A stretch of DNA of 64,000 bases from Frankia casuarinae (GTDB lineage Bacteria > Actinomycetota > Actinomycetes > Frankiales > Frankiaceae): assembly GCF_000013345.1 (NCBI RefSeq), contig NC_007777.1, forward strand, positions 3,968,001-4,032,000. The letters run 5' to 3'. Shown here piece after piece: positions 46,035-54,966 of this stretch (within the stretch, counting starts at the first letter, position 1; each line of letters opens with the position of its first letter). The notes below the pieces were generated by a model. That model had not been told where the DNA came from, made no database searches, and saw only the letters and a list, made by a program, of their open reading frames with translations. A program made the position numbers and the translations under genes.

Positions 46035-47016
46035 GAAGGTGTTTGAGATCGTCGTTTAGATGATTCTCTGTAGCGGTCGGGGTCCGGGCCGCTGGGCGGG
46101 GGTGCGCCGGTCGATGCGGCGGACCATGGTGGCGATCATGGCCCAGCGGATGAGGGATTCGGCGTGGTCGGGGCGGCGTTCGTAGTCGCGGGCGTGCCGG
46201 CGGTAGCCGGTGATCCACGACCACGTTCGTTCGACGACCCAGCGACGTGGCAGGACGGAGAAGCCCTTCTGCCCGGCGGGTTTGCGCACCACCTGCAGGG
46301 TGAGGGTCAGGATCCGGGCGGCCCAGTCCATGAAGACACCCGCGAACCCGGCGTCGGCGAATACGAGCCGTAGCCGCCGGCCGGCGAAGAAACTGTCGAG
46401 GAGGAGCTGCCGGCCACTGGCGGTGTCATGGGTGCTGGCCGGGACCACGAGCACGGCCAGCAGCAGTCCCATCGTGTCCACAGCGATGAACCGCTTACGA
46501 CCGTTGACCTTCTTGCCGGCGTCGTAGCCGCGGGAGGAGGCGGGCACGGTGTCGGCGCCCTTCACCGACTGGGAATCGATGATCCCCGCCGACGGTTCGA
46601 CATCGCGTCCTTCCGCCCGGCGGGCCTGCTCCCGCAGCACGTCGTGAACACGTTCGGTGACACCCAGATCGTGCCAGAGGGCGAAGTAGTAGTACACGGT
46701 CTGCCACGGCGGATAGTCCGACGGCAACGCCCGCCACGCACACCCCGAGCGCACCACATACAGGATCGCGTCCACCAGATCACGCCGATCATGCTTCTCC
46801 GGCCGGCACACCGCCGCCGGCGGCGGGAGCAACGGCCCGACCAGAGCCCACTGCGAGTCCGACAGATCCGACGGATACCGATGACGGTGAGCATGCGCCA
46901 TCCGTCCACCGTCAGCCCCCAGCCACCCCCACCCGGCCATGATCCGACGAGTGCACCCCCATCGCGCACCCCGGAAGATCACACACCGTCACCAGCGGGC
47001 ATTCTCAAACACCTTC
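46035..47016 (-). mobile_element. IS5-family (IS427-group-like) insertion sequence
   Basis: 982 bp bounded by perfect 14-bp terminal inverted repeats, GAAGGTGTTTGAGA at 46035-46048 and its complement at 47003-47016. They are flanked by a 3-bp target duplication TCA (46032-46034 and 47017-47019). The TNA-type duplication is characteristic of this IS5 subgroup. It carries one transposase gene on the minus strand. Confidence 0.9.
46056..46901 (-). CDS. IS5-family transposase
   Basis: A 281-residue DDE transposase beginning MAHAHRHRYPSDLSDSQWALV. It has CAWRALPSDYPPWQTVYYYF in the N-terminal domain, IIDSQSVKG (first Asp), FADAGFAG (second Asp) and RRWVVERTWSWI (Glu). The ATG at 46901 is chosen from the family's usual N terminus. 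The gene appears intact and the element potentially mobile. Confidence 0.92.
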   Translation of the reverse strand: MAHAHRHRYPSDLSDSQWALVGPLLPPPAAVCRPEKHDRRDLVDAILYVVRSGCAWRALPSDYPPWQTVYYYFALWHDLGVTERVHDVLREQARRAEGRDVEPSAGIIDSQSVKGADTVPASSRGYDAGKKVNGRKRFIAVDTMGLLLAVLVVPASTHDTASGRQLLLDSFFAGRRLRLVFADAGFAGVFMDWAARILTLTLQVVRKPAGQKGFSVLPRRWVVERTWSWITGYRRHARDYERRPDHAESLIRWAMIATMVRRIDRRTPAQRPGPRPLQRII

Positions 47017-47141
47017 TCAGCTTGTCGTTTAACCTTCGGGTGTCACTCTGTGTGATAGTCGCTGGTGGTTTGGGGTGGGCCGGCGTGTCGCCGTGACGTG
47101 AAGCGGCCTCCTGTTGATCCTGGTTTCTCACCAAAGACACC

Positions 47142-47490
47142 GTGATCAGACAGAAGGCCGTGGAGGACAGCTTGGCCCACGATGTCCCCATCGTCGAGCA
47201 CCTTGGGGTGCTGTGTCGGTTCCGCCAGGAGTTCTATGGCTGTCTGACCCGGCGGGCGGATGCCCTGTTCGAGCTCACCGACGCCGTGCTGTGCGCGGAC
47301 GGCCCGGTCCGTGACCTGGTCGGCCTGTCGCCGGCAGCGGAGCACCGCCGAGGGCACGGCGCGTTGTACGGCGCGATCAACCACGGCCGGGTCGAGATCA
47401 GCCGGCTGCGCCGCGCGCTGGCCGGGCTGCCGCTGCCGCGGGCCGCCGACGGCCGGATCGTGCTGGGTGTGGACGTCAGCCCGTGGCTGC
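47142..47490 (+). pseudogene. IS701-like transposase, truncated at a CRISPR-repeat junction
   Basis: About 116 residues of an actinomycete DDE transposase: FRQEFYGCLTRRADALFELT, RRGHGALYGAINHGR and IVLGVDVSPWLRP, which contains the first catalytic Asp. At GCGCCCGG the sequence switches from transposase to the second half of a CRISPR repeat, leaving a short chimeric tail to 47525. About 300 residues are missing. The GTG at 47142 is the start. Confidence 0.8.
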
Positions 47491-47653
47491 GCCCGGCGAG
47501 GTTCCCAACTCCTCACACCAGGTGAGGCCACATGTGAGTCCGCGGGCAGCGCCGGGCGTCCGCGCCCGGCGAGGTTCCCAACTACTCCGGCACCGAGACC
47601 GCCGCGAACATCACAGGCAGCGCCGGGCGTCCGCGCCCGGCGAGGTTCCCAAC
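47490..47653 (+). CRISPR. CRISPR array 2: tail fragment, one partial and two full repeats
   Basis: Contains the last 20 bases of a repeat (47490-47509), a 36-bp spacer (47510-47545, starting TCCTCACACCAGGTGAGG), a full repeat (47546-47582), a 34-bp spacer identical to the last spacer of array 1 (47583-47616) and a full repeat (47617-47653). There is no leader and no cas genes nearby. The 47510 spacer does not occur in array 1. Confidence 0.95.
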
Positions 47654-47684
47654 CCCGTGGTGGCGGCATCTGCCGCGATCGCGG

Positions 47685-47789
47685 CGGCGGGCCGTCGGGG
47701 GTCCATTTCCCACCGAGGACGATGCGCAGAAGGCGCTGATGGCCTCGTTAGCGGAGCTTCACGGCGGCGACTGGCTGGAAGAGGCCTGA
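47685..47789 (+). pseudogene. Integrase N-terminal relic, copy 2
   Basis: Same as 4746-4850: VGGPFPTEDDAQKAL then MASLAELHGGDWLEEA and a stop, between the array tail and a tRNA fragment. Confidence 0.6.
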
Positions 47790-47817
47790 CTCGAACCCAC
47801 GACCGACGGATTATGAG
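47790..47817 (-). other. tRNA-Met 3'-end fragment, copy 2 of the first att-type site
   Basis: The 28 bases are identical to 4851-4878. On the minus strand they read from the CAT anticodon loop to the T loop; the acceptor strand and 5' half are missing. Confidence 0.75.
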
Positions 47818-48442
47818 ATCATCGGCAGCCTGTTCGCCGGTCTCCATGGACGTCCGCCGGTCCTGATCACAGGTACACCCGGTCGCCCCGCCGCTTCTTG
47901 ATGATCGACGCCACAATATGGACAATACATCCTTTGAAGCCATAATCGCACCGATCTGGTCGCGCAACGGTGCAGGTCGACCGGCGTACACCAGATCGTC
48001 GATCATAGCCAAAGAGGCATAAGTTATTCGCCAGCTAGGAAACTCAGGCTAGTCCAGAACATCCGCCGCGGCTACGACGAACTCGACGTCGAGGCCGATT
48101 CTCACCCGATACTGTCGCCCGTTCTCACCGAGCTCGCCCGCGCCATCTGACCGCCCGGCCGGCCAGAGCCTCGCACGCCCTACCCCTCACAACGCAACAG
48201 CCTTGTGTCGAGGCCATGCCAGGGTGACGCGCTCGATGTCAATGTGGATGCCTGCGCCTGCGACGATGTCTCTGCCGAGGGCCGCGACGATGCCGTCTGC
48301 GATGGCACCAGCCCGGACCGTCGGTGCGCATGAATCGTATGCCCCGCCCCGTCCCACCAGCCGCGTCCGATGAACTTGGGCGCAGCTGCCCGTCATCCTC
48401 GGCCGCGGTAGCCCCCGGGACAGGCTGCCCGGATGGTGTCCA
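47818..48442. other. Intergenic region, copy 2
   Basis: Copy of 4879-5503: no complete gene, only the small relic at 48049-48150. Confidence 0.5.
48049..48150 (+). pseudogene. C-terminal gene relic, copy 2
   Basis: Identical to 5110-5211 (NIRRGYDELDV...ELARAI then stop). Possibly a transposase remnant. Confidence 0.35.
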
Positions 48443-49981
48443 GTGAGGGGATCGGTGTTCAAACGGTGCGGCTGCCGCGATCCCCAGACAGGCAAGGATT
48501 ACGGCGCCCGGTGTCCGAAACTGCCCCGGTCGGACCACGGTTCCTGGTTGTACATACACGACGTCCCACCCGGTCCCAATGGGCGGCGGCGGCGCACCAC
48601 CGGCGGACCGTTCGAGACCGAGACGGAGGCCGAGGTCGCGTTGACCGGTTCCCTGGCCGAACTCCATGGCGGTGGGCGGCCCGACGACACCGGGCTCACC
48701 GTCGCCCGCTACCTCGACGACTGGCTCGATGGAAAGGCGAGTCTCGCCGCGTCCACCCGCCGCTCGTATGAGGAGCACGTCCGCCTCTATCTCAAACCCG
48801 GCCTGGGACACCTCAGACTCGCTGACCTGCGCGACCACCACATCGAACAGCTCTACGCCGCCATGCGGCTCATCGGCCGGGATCTGCACGGCAGGAAACG
48901 CTCACCCCTGCTCGTCCGCCTCCTCGAAGTCCGCAAAGACGACCCCAACCACCGCCGGCCCCTCAGCGCCTCCCGGCTACGCCGGGTGCACGCCACCACC
49001 ATGAGCGCGCTCAACAGCGCCGTGAAACGTAAGAAACTTGGCGTCAATCCGGCCGAACACGTCGAACTACCCAAGGCCCGCAAGCCCCGACCGCTCGTCT
49101 GGACCGCACCGCGGATCGCCGCCTGGGAACGCACCGGTAAACGGCCCTCCCCCGTCATGGTCTGGACCCCGCAGCAGGCCGGTGCCTTCCTCGACTTCAC
49201 CGTCGCCGACCGCCTTTACCCACTGTGGCATCTCATCGCCCACCGCGCCCTACGTCGCGGTGAAGCCGTCGCCCTCGGCTGGACCGAAATCGACATCGAC
49301 GACGACAGTATCTACATCCTCGACAACCTCCCCGGATCCGTTTCCGGCGCCGACGACAACCTCGACCTGGACGGCGACGAATACACCGAACCCAAAAGCG
49401 ACGCCGGCTACCGTACTGTCAGCCTGGACCCGGCTACAAAAAACGTCCTCACCACCTGGCAGGCGCGCCAAGACGAGGAACGCGCCGCTTACGGTAAGGC
49501 CTGGGTCGACAGCGGACGGATGTTCACTCATCCCGATGGCAGCAGGCTCACCCCCAACGGCGTCTCGCAACGCTTCGAACGGCTCATCACCCGATTCGCC
49601 ACCATCCGCCATGAGCACGCCGAACACAGCTGGACCGTCGACCAGCTCGCCGCCCGGCATTTCATGCCCGAAGACGCCATTCAGACCGCGCTCGCCTTCG
49701 GCCCCCTGCCCCCGATCCGACTGCACGACCTGAGGCACACCGCCGCCAGCCTCACCTACCGGGCCACCAAGGACCTCAAGGTCGTCTCCGAACTCCTCGG
49801 ACACTCCTCCGTCCACTTCACCGGCGACGTCTACACCTCGGTCTTCGCCGACGCGGATCGCGCCGCGGCCAAAGCCGCCGCCGACATCGTCCCCCGCCGA
49901 CACCCACCCGGCCAGGTGGAACCCGACAGCTTGGACGACCCCACACCACCCCCCGCCAACGGACCTGGCCTCGACCTGTAG
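48443..49981 (+). CDS. Tyrosine site-specific recombinase (integrase), copy 2
   Basis: 512 residues, the same translation as the gene at 5504-7042, with RALRRGE, HDLRHT, LLGHSS and the Tyr in DVYTSVF all present. Two identical active-looking integrases with the same att-type fragments flank the 40-kb region between them. Confidence 0.93.
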   Translation: MRGSVFKRCGCRDPQTGKDYGARCPKLPRSDHGSWLYIHDVPPGPNGRRRRTTGGPFETETEAEVALTGSLAELHGGGRPDDTGLTVARYLDDWLDGKASLAASTRRSYEEHVRLYLKPGLGHLRLADLRDHHIEQLYAAMRLIGRDLHGRKRSPLLVRLLEVRKDDPNHRRPLSASRLRRVHATTMSALNSAVKRKKLGVNPAEHVELPKARKPRPLVWTAPRIAAWERTGKRPSPVMVWTPQQAGAFLDFTVADRLYPLWHLIAHRALRRGEAVALGWTEIDIDDDSIYILDNLPGSVSGADDNLDLDGDEYTEPKSDAGYRTVSLDPATKNVLTTWQARQDEERAAYGKAWVDSGRMFTHPDGSRLTPNGVSQRFERLITRFATIRHEHAEHSWTVDQLAARHFMPEDAIQTALAFGPLPPIRLHDLRHTAASLTYRATKDLKVVSELLGHSSVHFTGDVYTSVFADADRAAAKAAADIVPRRHPPGQVEPDSLDDPTPPPANGPGLDL

Positions 49982-50341
49982 GACACCCCGGGTCAGGTTC
50001 GCAGCAAACTCCGGTCACACCGACCGCATCGGCTCTTGATCCACCAGCAGCGCGGGAGACCACACCAACCGCGCACGGTCAAGATCGGTCAAACAGCCGG
50101 TAGACCAGGCCATCCCCACGACCGCGGCGGGGCCGCCGAGGGCCACCAAGAGCTCGTCCGCATCGACCGGCACCGAGGCACCCTCACCAGCCACGGCCAC
50201 TCTCCGCAACCAGCGGAGGAGGCTCGGAAAATGGTTGCGGTCGCAACGTCACCAGCACGTCACCACCAGGGCCCGTTGTTGATCTCCACGGCCACCTGGC
50301 CGCTGCAAAAGGCCAGGTCAGGAGGGGTGGGGCGGGTGGGG

Positions 50342-50365
50342 CTCGAACCCACGACCGACGGATTA
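50342..50365 (-). other. tRNA-Met 3' end, left attachment site of the AICE
   Basis: 24 bases shared with the other tRNA fragments (CTCGAACCCACGACCGACGG plus ATTA on the plus strand), with the T stem and CCGCCCC acceptor strand at 50313-50341. Immediately to the right the sequence becomes unique and leads to a second integrase, so this is the probable attL/attR of the element that follows. Confidence 0.75.
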
Positions 50366-50556
50366 GCAATCCCATTGATTCGTTATCCGTCGCTACTCGC
50401 GAAAACATGCTGATACCTGCGGATTATGCTTGCAGGCAAGCATCGTCATTTGCCGCCATTCACCCTTATTGATCACTCAAAGTACGGGGTAAGTACGGGA
50501 CGATCAGGCTAGTATGAGGGCGTTCGTTCCACTCCCGAAGGATGCGGCGGTGTGGC
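50366..50556. promoter_or_regulatory. Putative attP arm and integrase promoter region
   Basis: A locally AT-rich 190 bp. It has an inverted repeat ATGCTTG-CAGG-CAAGCAT (50426-50443) and two direct copies of AGTACGGG at 50481-50488 and 50492-50499, one helical turn apart. These are suitable integrase or excisionase binding sites, by inference only. Confidence 0.45.
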
Positions 50557-51699
50557 ATGGCTCGTCCCAGTCTAGATCTCGGTGTCGGCGGAAAGATCTT
50601 CTACAGCGCCACGGCGAAGGGCTCCCGGGCACGCTGCTTCTACCGCGACCATGACGGGGTACGCCGCGAAGTCGAACGCGGCGGCACCTCCAAGGCGGCG
50701 GCCACACGGGCACTGAAACTCGCGCTGCGTGACCGGCTGCGGGTCGCGGTCGGCGACGGCGACATCACACCGGAGACGACTATGAAGGTCCTCGGTGAGG
50801 CGTGGTTTGCCGAACAGCAGAAGAAAGACCGCTCTCCCAACACCCTCGCGGCCTACCGCACCACCCTCGACCGGCACGTCTACCCCGCACTCGGCGGAGT
50901 GAAGGCCCGACAGGTCACGGTCGGAACCGCGGACCGGTTTTTCAGCGCGGTCACGACCAAAAGCGGCCCCGGTGCGGCGCGGATCGCGCGAACAGTGCTG
51001 TCCGGCATGTGCGCGATGGCCGCCCGGCTCGACGCAATGGACCGCAACGTGGTCCGCGACGCCGGGCAGATCACCCGACCGGAACCGAAGCCGGTATCCA
51101 AGGCGCTCGGCGCAGCCCAACTGCGGCAGTTGCGGGCGCTGCTCACCTACGACGAACGGGCGCGGCGCCGCGACATCCCCGATCTTGTGGACATGCTCAT
51201 CGCCACCGGCGCGCGCATCGGGGAGGTATGCGGGATCGTCTGGGACGCGGTCGACCTGGACGCGGGCACCGTGGAAATCCGGTCCACCGTGGTGCGGATT
51301 ACCGGCCAGGGTCTGATCAACAAGCCTCGTCCGAAGTCGAAGGCGGGCCACCGGCTGTTGCTACTCCCGGCCTGGGCCGTGGCCATGCTGCGCACCCGCC
51401 ACCACGGACAGAACAGTGACGAGGTGGTGTTCCCCGCGCAGATGGGCGGCCTACGCGACCCGAGTAACACTCAGGCCGACATCCGCGACGCCGTGAACGA
51501 TGCCGGCTTCCCCGGCCTGACGTCCCACCTGTTCGGCCGCAGGTCCGTTGCCACCCTCCTCGATGGGGATGGGCATACCCCCCGCCAGATCGCCGATGTC
51601 CTCGGCCACGCCAACCCGTCCATCACCCTGTCCACCTACATGGGCCGGAAGGTCTCGAACCCCGGCGCGGCGGAAACCCTCGCGGTCCTGGCCATATGA
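50557..51699 (+). CDS. int: AICE tyrosine integrase
   Basis: A 380-residue tyrosine recombinase: core-binding domain (NTLAAYRTTLDRHVYPALGG), ATGARIGEVCGIVW (catalytic Arg), SHLFGRRSVATLLD (His/Arg box), GHANPSITLSTYMGRK (Tyr). pSAM2-like integrases usually read H-x-x-R in the second box (HVFRKTVATLL). Here a Gly is inserted, giving H-L-F-G-R, which might affect catalysis. The ATG at 50557 (MARPSLDLG) is preferred; an ATG at 50542 adds five residues. Confidence 0.88.
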   Translation: MARPSLDLGVGGKIFYSATAKGSRARCFYRDHDGVRREVERGGTSKAAATRALKLALRDRLRVAVGDGDITPETTMKVLGEAWFAEQQKKDRSPNTLAAYRTTLDRHVYPALGGVKARQVTVGTADRFFSAVTTKSGPGAARIARTVLSGMCAMAARLDAMDRNVVRDAGQITRPEPKPVSKALGAAQLRQLRALLTYDERARRRDIPDLVDMLIATGARIGEVCGIVWDAVDLDAGTVEIRSTVVRITGQGLINKPRPKSKAGHRLLLLPAWAVAMLRTRHHGQNSDEVVFPAQMGGLRDPSNTQADIRDAVNDAGFPGLTSHLFGRRSVATLLDGDGHTPRQIADVLGHANPSITLSTYMGRKVSNPGAAETLAVLAI

Positions 51700-51940
51700 C
51701 CCCAACCGCTAATCTGGAGCCCTTCGGTCTCCGCGGGCCGTCCACCGTCCCGACCGCGTACACCCGCCCGATCCATGCCGTGAAGATGCCAGAGCCCTTT
51801 GTGAGGGAATCTTATGTGTTCACAACCTAAAGCGAATTAGCGATGATGTAGGTACACAACAAAGCGGCCCGGAACGGTGCGCCAACACCGCAACCCGGGC
51901 CTGAGCCCCGAACCCCTGCGACCACAGGAGTACGTGACCT

Positions 51941-52651
51941 ATGGCCATCATGCCACCACCACATGACGGGTGGACACCCACCATCAACCCGATGATCACA
52001 ATCGTTCCATCGTACCGTCCGATTGCGGTCGACGTCCACACGTGGGACGGGCACGACGGGATGAAGCTCGAAGCTGTGCTGATGTTGCCGGGCCTCGACC
52101 TGCGTCTGATCGACGGTGTGAGCGATGTGAACGCGGCTGCCTACTGGCTGCAAGTGGCTCAAGCCGTGCTACTGGCGGCGGGACGCCTGCTCCGGCGTGC
52201 CCAGACCCCGATACCGGACGATGAGCTAGCTGCCCAGACTCACGCGTTGGGTCCGCTGGTGCGTCTACTCGGCCTGTTCCAAACCCCCCGGATGTCACCG
52301 GATGACTACGCCCATCTCTACACGCTGCTACGCACGGTAGACGACGCGATGACCGCTCGCCGTGCCGCGCTGCCCACCGAGAACGCCCCGACCGACAATG
52401 GAGCGGGGCAGACCTGGGCGACGATCGCCTGTGCGGCGCTCGACGCTGCGATGCGGGCGTACGGGACGACGGAGGATGTATCCGGCGACGAAACCCCGCC
52501 CGACCGCGGCCCACGCCGCGACGTGATGCACCTACTGTGGTCTCTGACACACATGGCTAAGGACACAGACACGACCCTCGACGAACTTGACACCATGAAT
52601 CGTCTACTTCAGACCGTTCAACAAACGGTAATCCTCGGTCAGCAGCCCTAG
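51941..52651 (+). CDS. Hypothetical AICE protein
   Basis: A 236-residue protein not recognised. It looks soluble and mainly helical in its second half, with several Asp/Thr-rich stretches (KDTDTTLDELDTMNRLLQTV). It is followed by a strong hairpin terminator, so it is probably transcribed alone. The 51700-51940 spacer is AT-richer than average. Confidence 0.6.
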   Translation: MAIMPPPHDGWTPTINPMITIVPSYRPIAVDVHTWDGHDGMKLEAVLMLPGLDLRLIDGVSDVNAAAYWLQVAQAVLLAAGRLLRRAQTPIPDDELAAQTHALGPLVRLLGLFQTPRMSPDDYAHLYTLLRTVDDAMTARRAALPTENAPTDNGAGQTWATIACAALDAAMRAYGTTEDVSGDETPPDRGPRRDVMHLLWSLTHMAKDTDTTLDELDTMNRLLQTVQQTVILGQQP

Positions 52652-52660
52652 GCCGCGTCT

Positions 52661-52698
52661 GTCCTGGGTAGCTGCCACACCCGGCGGCTACCCAGGAC
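52661..52698 (+). terminator. Strong hairpin terminator after the 51941 gene
   Basis: GTCCTGGGTAGC (52661-52672) pairs perfectly with GCTACCCAGGAC (52687-52698) around a 14-base loop, ten bases after the stop. There is no U-tract, but a 12-bp perfect stem is convincing. Confidence 0.7.
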
Positions 52699-53129
52699 CC
52701 GGGTCCGTAGTCCTGGCCCCCGGTGAGCTGCGCTGGCTCTCGTCACTCGACCGGTTTCAGTGACCATCCTTGACGCCTGACCCGGGTTGCTCCGTGGGCA
52801 AGCCTGCTCGTCCTGCGGGTGCGCTCTGCGCACTCGTGGGGCGAGTGGGCGCGGCAGCACTGCTTCTAACCCACACCCCTCGACCGGTGACATTCCCTGA
52901 TCTCCTCGACGCTCCGAACGGGTGGCCGGGCCGACGCGCCCGGGTGGGGTGCCGACCGAAGGGAGGCCGGGCCCCGCCCGGCGCGCGGCGGGTCCGGACG
53001 GGTCCTGTTCGGCGCGGCGCGTGCGGCACATGTGACACGAACCACCCGGCGCCCCGAAGGGGCGCCCTTGAACCCGTACAGAACATTAGCGACGATCAAA
53101 CATCGTTGCTGTTTATGCAGGTTATCCGG
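52699..53129. other. Intergenic region
   Basis: About 430 bp between the hairpin and the 3' end of the leftward regulator gene. Open frames on both strands lack recognisable domains. Around 53080-53120 it is AT-rich (ACATTAGCGACGATCAAAC). Confidence 0.4.
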
Positions 53130-54569
53130 TTAGACGAGGTCGATGGGCCTGTTGCGGCTGATCCGCCAGGTGTGGGCCTCGTCGGCCAATGATCGAATCG
53201 CGGGATAGTCGCGGTCAGTCACGGCGAGGACGACGTTGACCCGGCTTGCGATGTGAGCGGTCTGGAACGGGCCAGCGAGACGCAAACTTTCGCGGGCAAG
53301 TGCGGCCACCCTGTCAAGATCCGGTGACTTGCTCCGTGCAACGGCTACTGCCTCATCCGCGCGGAACACGGACGTCCGTGAGCTACTGCCCTGCTCGATG
53401 GCGGGTCGGACGTCGGCCGTTACCTCCATGAAGCGGCCTATCTCGCCAAGGCGGGAATACACTCGGCCGACGTCGAGAGAGAAGATCGGCAATCCGATGC
53501 TGGTAAGGCTGTCAACGACGGTACGATGATCCTCTCGCGGGCCGCGCTCGTCTGGAGTCAGCCTGCTAACGATGCTTTCGGCCTCGCTGACGGCCGCGTC
53601 AACTCCTCGGATGTCGCCATGGGCGGCGCGGGCCCCGGCAAGGCTGCCCACCAGCAAGATAGCCCGTTGTGGTCCGCTGGGTGCGTGGCGCAGGCCGTCG
53701 AGCGCGTACTGTTCGGCTCCGGCGGGGTTGCCGGCGTAGTCCTCGATGGTGGCCTGCATGAAGCGCGTCCAGGCGATCAACTGATTGTCTTCGAGGAGTT
53801 CGCCTCTGCGGTGGGCTTCCCGCAAGGACAGCCGGGCGTCGGTGGTGTGTCCGGCGTTGTTCTCCAGCCATCCGCGGATGCCGGTGGCGACACCGGATAC
53901 GCGCCAGACCCGGGCCTGGTCGGCGGGCCGTAGCGGGTATTGGGCGGTGATGGCGTCGGTGAGCTGCTGCAACGCGATGGCCCGGCGCAATGTCTCGGCG
54001 GGGGGATGGTGCAGGTAGTCGGCCACCACGGCCTGTAGGGCCCCTTCGGCCGCGGATGCCGCGCCGCTGCCGGCGGTGGCGCGTTCCAGGATGGCCAACC
54101 TGTCGGCGGGCGCGATCATCGCTGCGGCTGTGCCGGTGGCGGTGAGTCCTATGGCTGCGGCGGTGAGGCTGAGTAGGTCTCTGCGGTTCGCGGTCTCCAC
54201 CCCCTCGGTCTGCGGCGTGGGCTGGTGTTGTGAGGGTATCCCGGCTAGCGGTGGTGTAACAGACCCCGCATGATCGTCTTTGTGTTCGTGGGGGTAGGGG
54301 TAGCGGAATCCGAGTTCGGGTTCGCTGGCCTGGAAAAAGTGGCAGTAAGCCGCCTGGTAGGACGTGCCGGGGAAGTTGACGCCCCGCTCGTGCTTGCTGA
54401 TCATCTCGGGGCCGGCGGCCGGTGGGGTGAACCCCGCTTCCTTGGCCACGACAGGGTCAATGTTGGCGATCTTGTCGGCGAGGGCGGCCCGGCTCAGTCC
54501 GAGTTGTTCGCGGTGGCGGCGTAGCTGGCCGGGGTTCCATCCCGGGTGTGTGCTGGGCTGAGGGGGCAT
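53130..54569 (-). CDS. XRE-family transcriptional regulator with TPR-like C-terminal region
   Basis: A 479-residue protein. Residues about 13-70 form an HTH_3/XRE DNA-binding domain (LRRHREQLGLSRAALADKIA, then ISKHERGVNFPG). A hydrophobic Ala/Thr-rich stretch (LLSLTAAAIGLTATGTAAAM) and long helical repeats follow. This architecture is common among actinomycete regulators in AICEs and secondary metabolism. It is transcribed against the rest of the element and may control transfer. Confidence 0.8.
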   Translation of the reverse strand: MPPQPSTHPGWNPGQLRRHREQLGLSRAALADKIANIDPVVAKEAGFTPPAAGPEMISKHERGVNFPGTSYQAAYCHFFQASEPELGFRYPYPHEHKDDHAGSVTPPLAGIPSQHQPTPQTEGVETANRRDLLSLTAAAIGLTATGTAAAMIAPADRLAILERATAGSGAASAAEGALQAVVADYLHHPPAETLRRAIALQQLTDAITAQYPLRPADQARVWRVSGVATGIRGWLENNAGHTTDARLSLREAHRRGELLEDNQLIAWTRFMQATIEDYAGNPAGAEQYALDGLRHAPSGPQRAILLVGSLAGARAAHGDIRGVDAAVSEAESIVSRLTPDERGPREDHRTVVDSLTSIGLPIFSLDVGRVYSRLGEIGRFMEVTADVRPAIEQGSSSRTSVFRADEAVAVARSKSPDLDRVAALARESLRLAGPFQTAHIASRVNVVLAVTDRDYPAIRSLADEAHTWRISRNRPIDLV

Positions 54570-54966
54570 GACGTCTCGCTTCCCTGGTTACCGGATTTCC
54601 CGGGAGAAAGCGTAGCCGGATGCTTACTGCTATCCGGTGATGTCGGTGGGCCTTGTCTGGCGTGTTTCCTGGTGGACCACATGTTTTCTGATCGTTTGCC
54701 GGATGAATACCTGATCGTTTGCCGTTCGGCTGCCGGTTCGGGCGCGGGAACGGTCGTCTAGGTGAGCACGGCTGTCCGGCATCGATAACCGTCTGTTTGC
54801 TCTCGATGCCTCCGGCTTGACGCGGTGGACTTCTCGGCGGCGGTTCCTGCCGGGTTGGCCTTCGTGTCCTCGGCGGGCGCCGTGAACGGTTCCGGGCGGG
54901 CTGTTCCACGCAGGTGGGGCCTGCCCGGGGCCACCTTGTGATCACGAGACGAGGGGGGTCCTGGCC
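54570..54966. promoter_or_regulatory. Divergent region between regulator and small-gene operon
   Basis: About 400 bp with no gene. It includes an AT-richer section (54580-54730) where CTGATCGTTTGCCG and TTCTGATCGTTTGCCGG form a near-direct repeat of TGATCGTTTGCCG (54685-54725), a possible operator for the XRE regulator. Confidence 0.45.

Larger units (their letters stand above)
47546..50365 (+). repeat. Long direct repeat, copy 2
   Basis: Second copy of 4607-7426, offset 42,939 bp. It begins at a CRISPR repeat and ends in the tRNA-Met anticodon-loop sequence, where copy 1 continues TGAGGACTATCC and copy 2 continues GCAATCCCATTG. Near-identity over 2.8 kb implies recent duplication or ongoing gene conversion. 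Confidence 0.95.

Noticed and set aside
50342-50400. A possible tRNA-Ser(GCT) created by the junction sequence TTGCTAA
   Set aside because: Only three pairs form in the anticodon stem and no 5' half is present. It is better explained as the element's own att flank.
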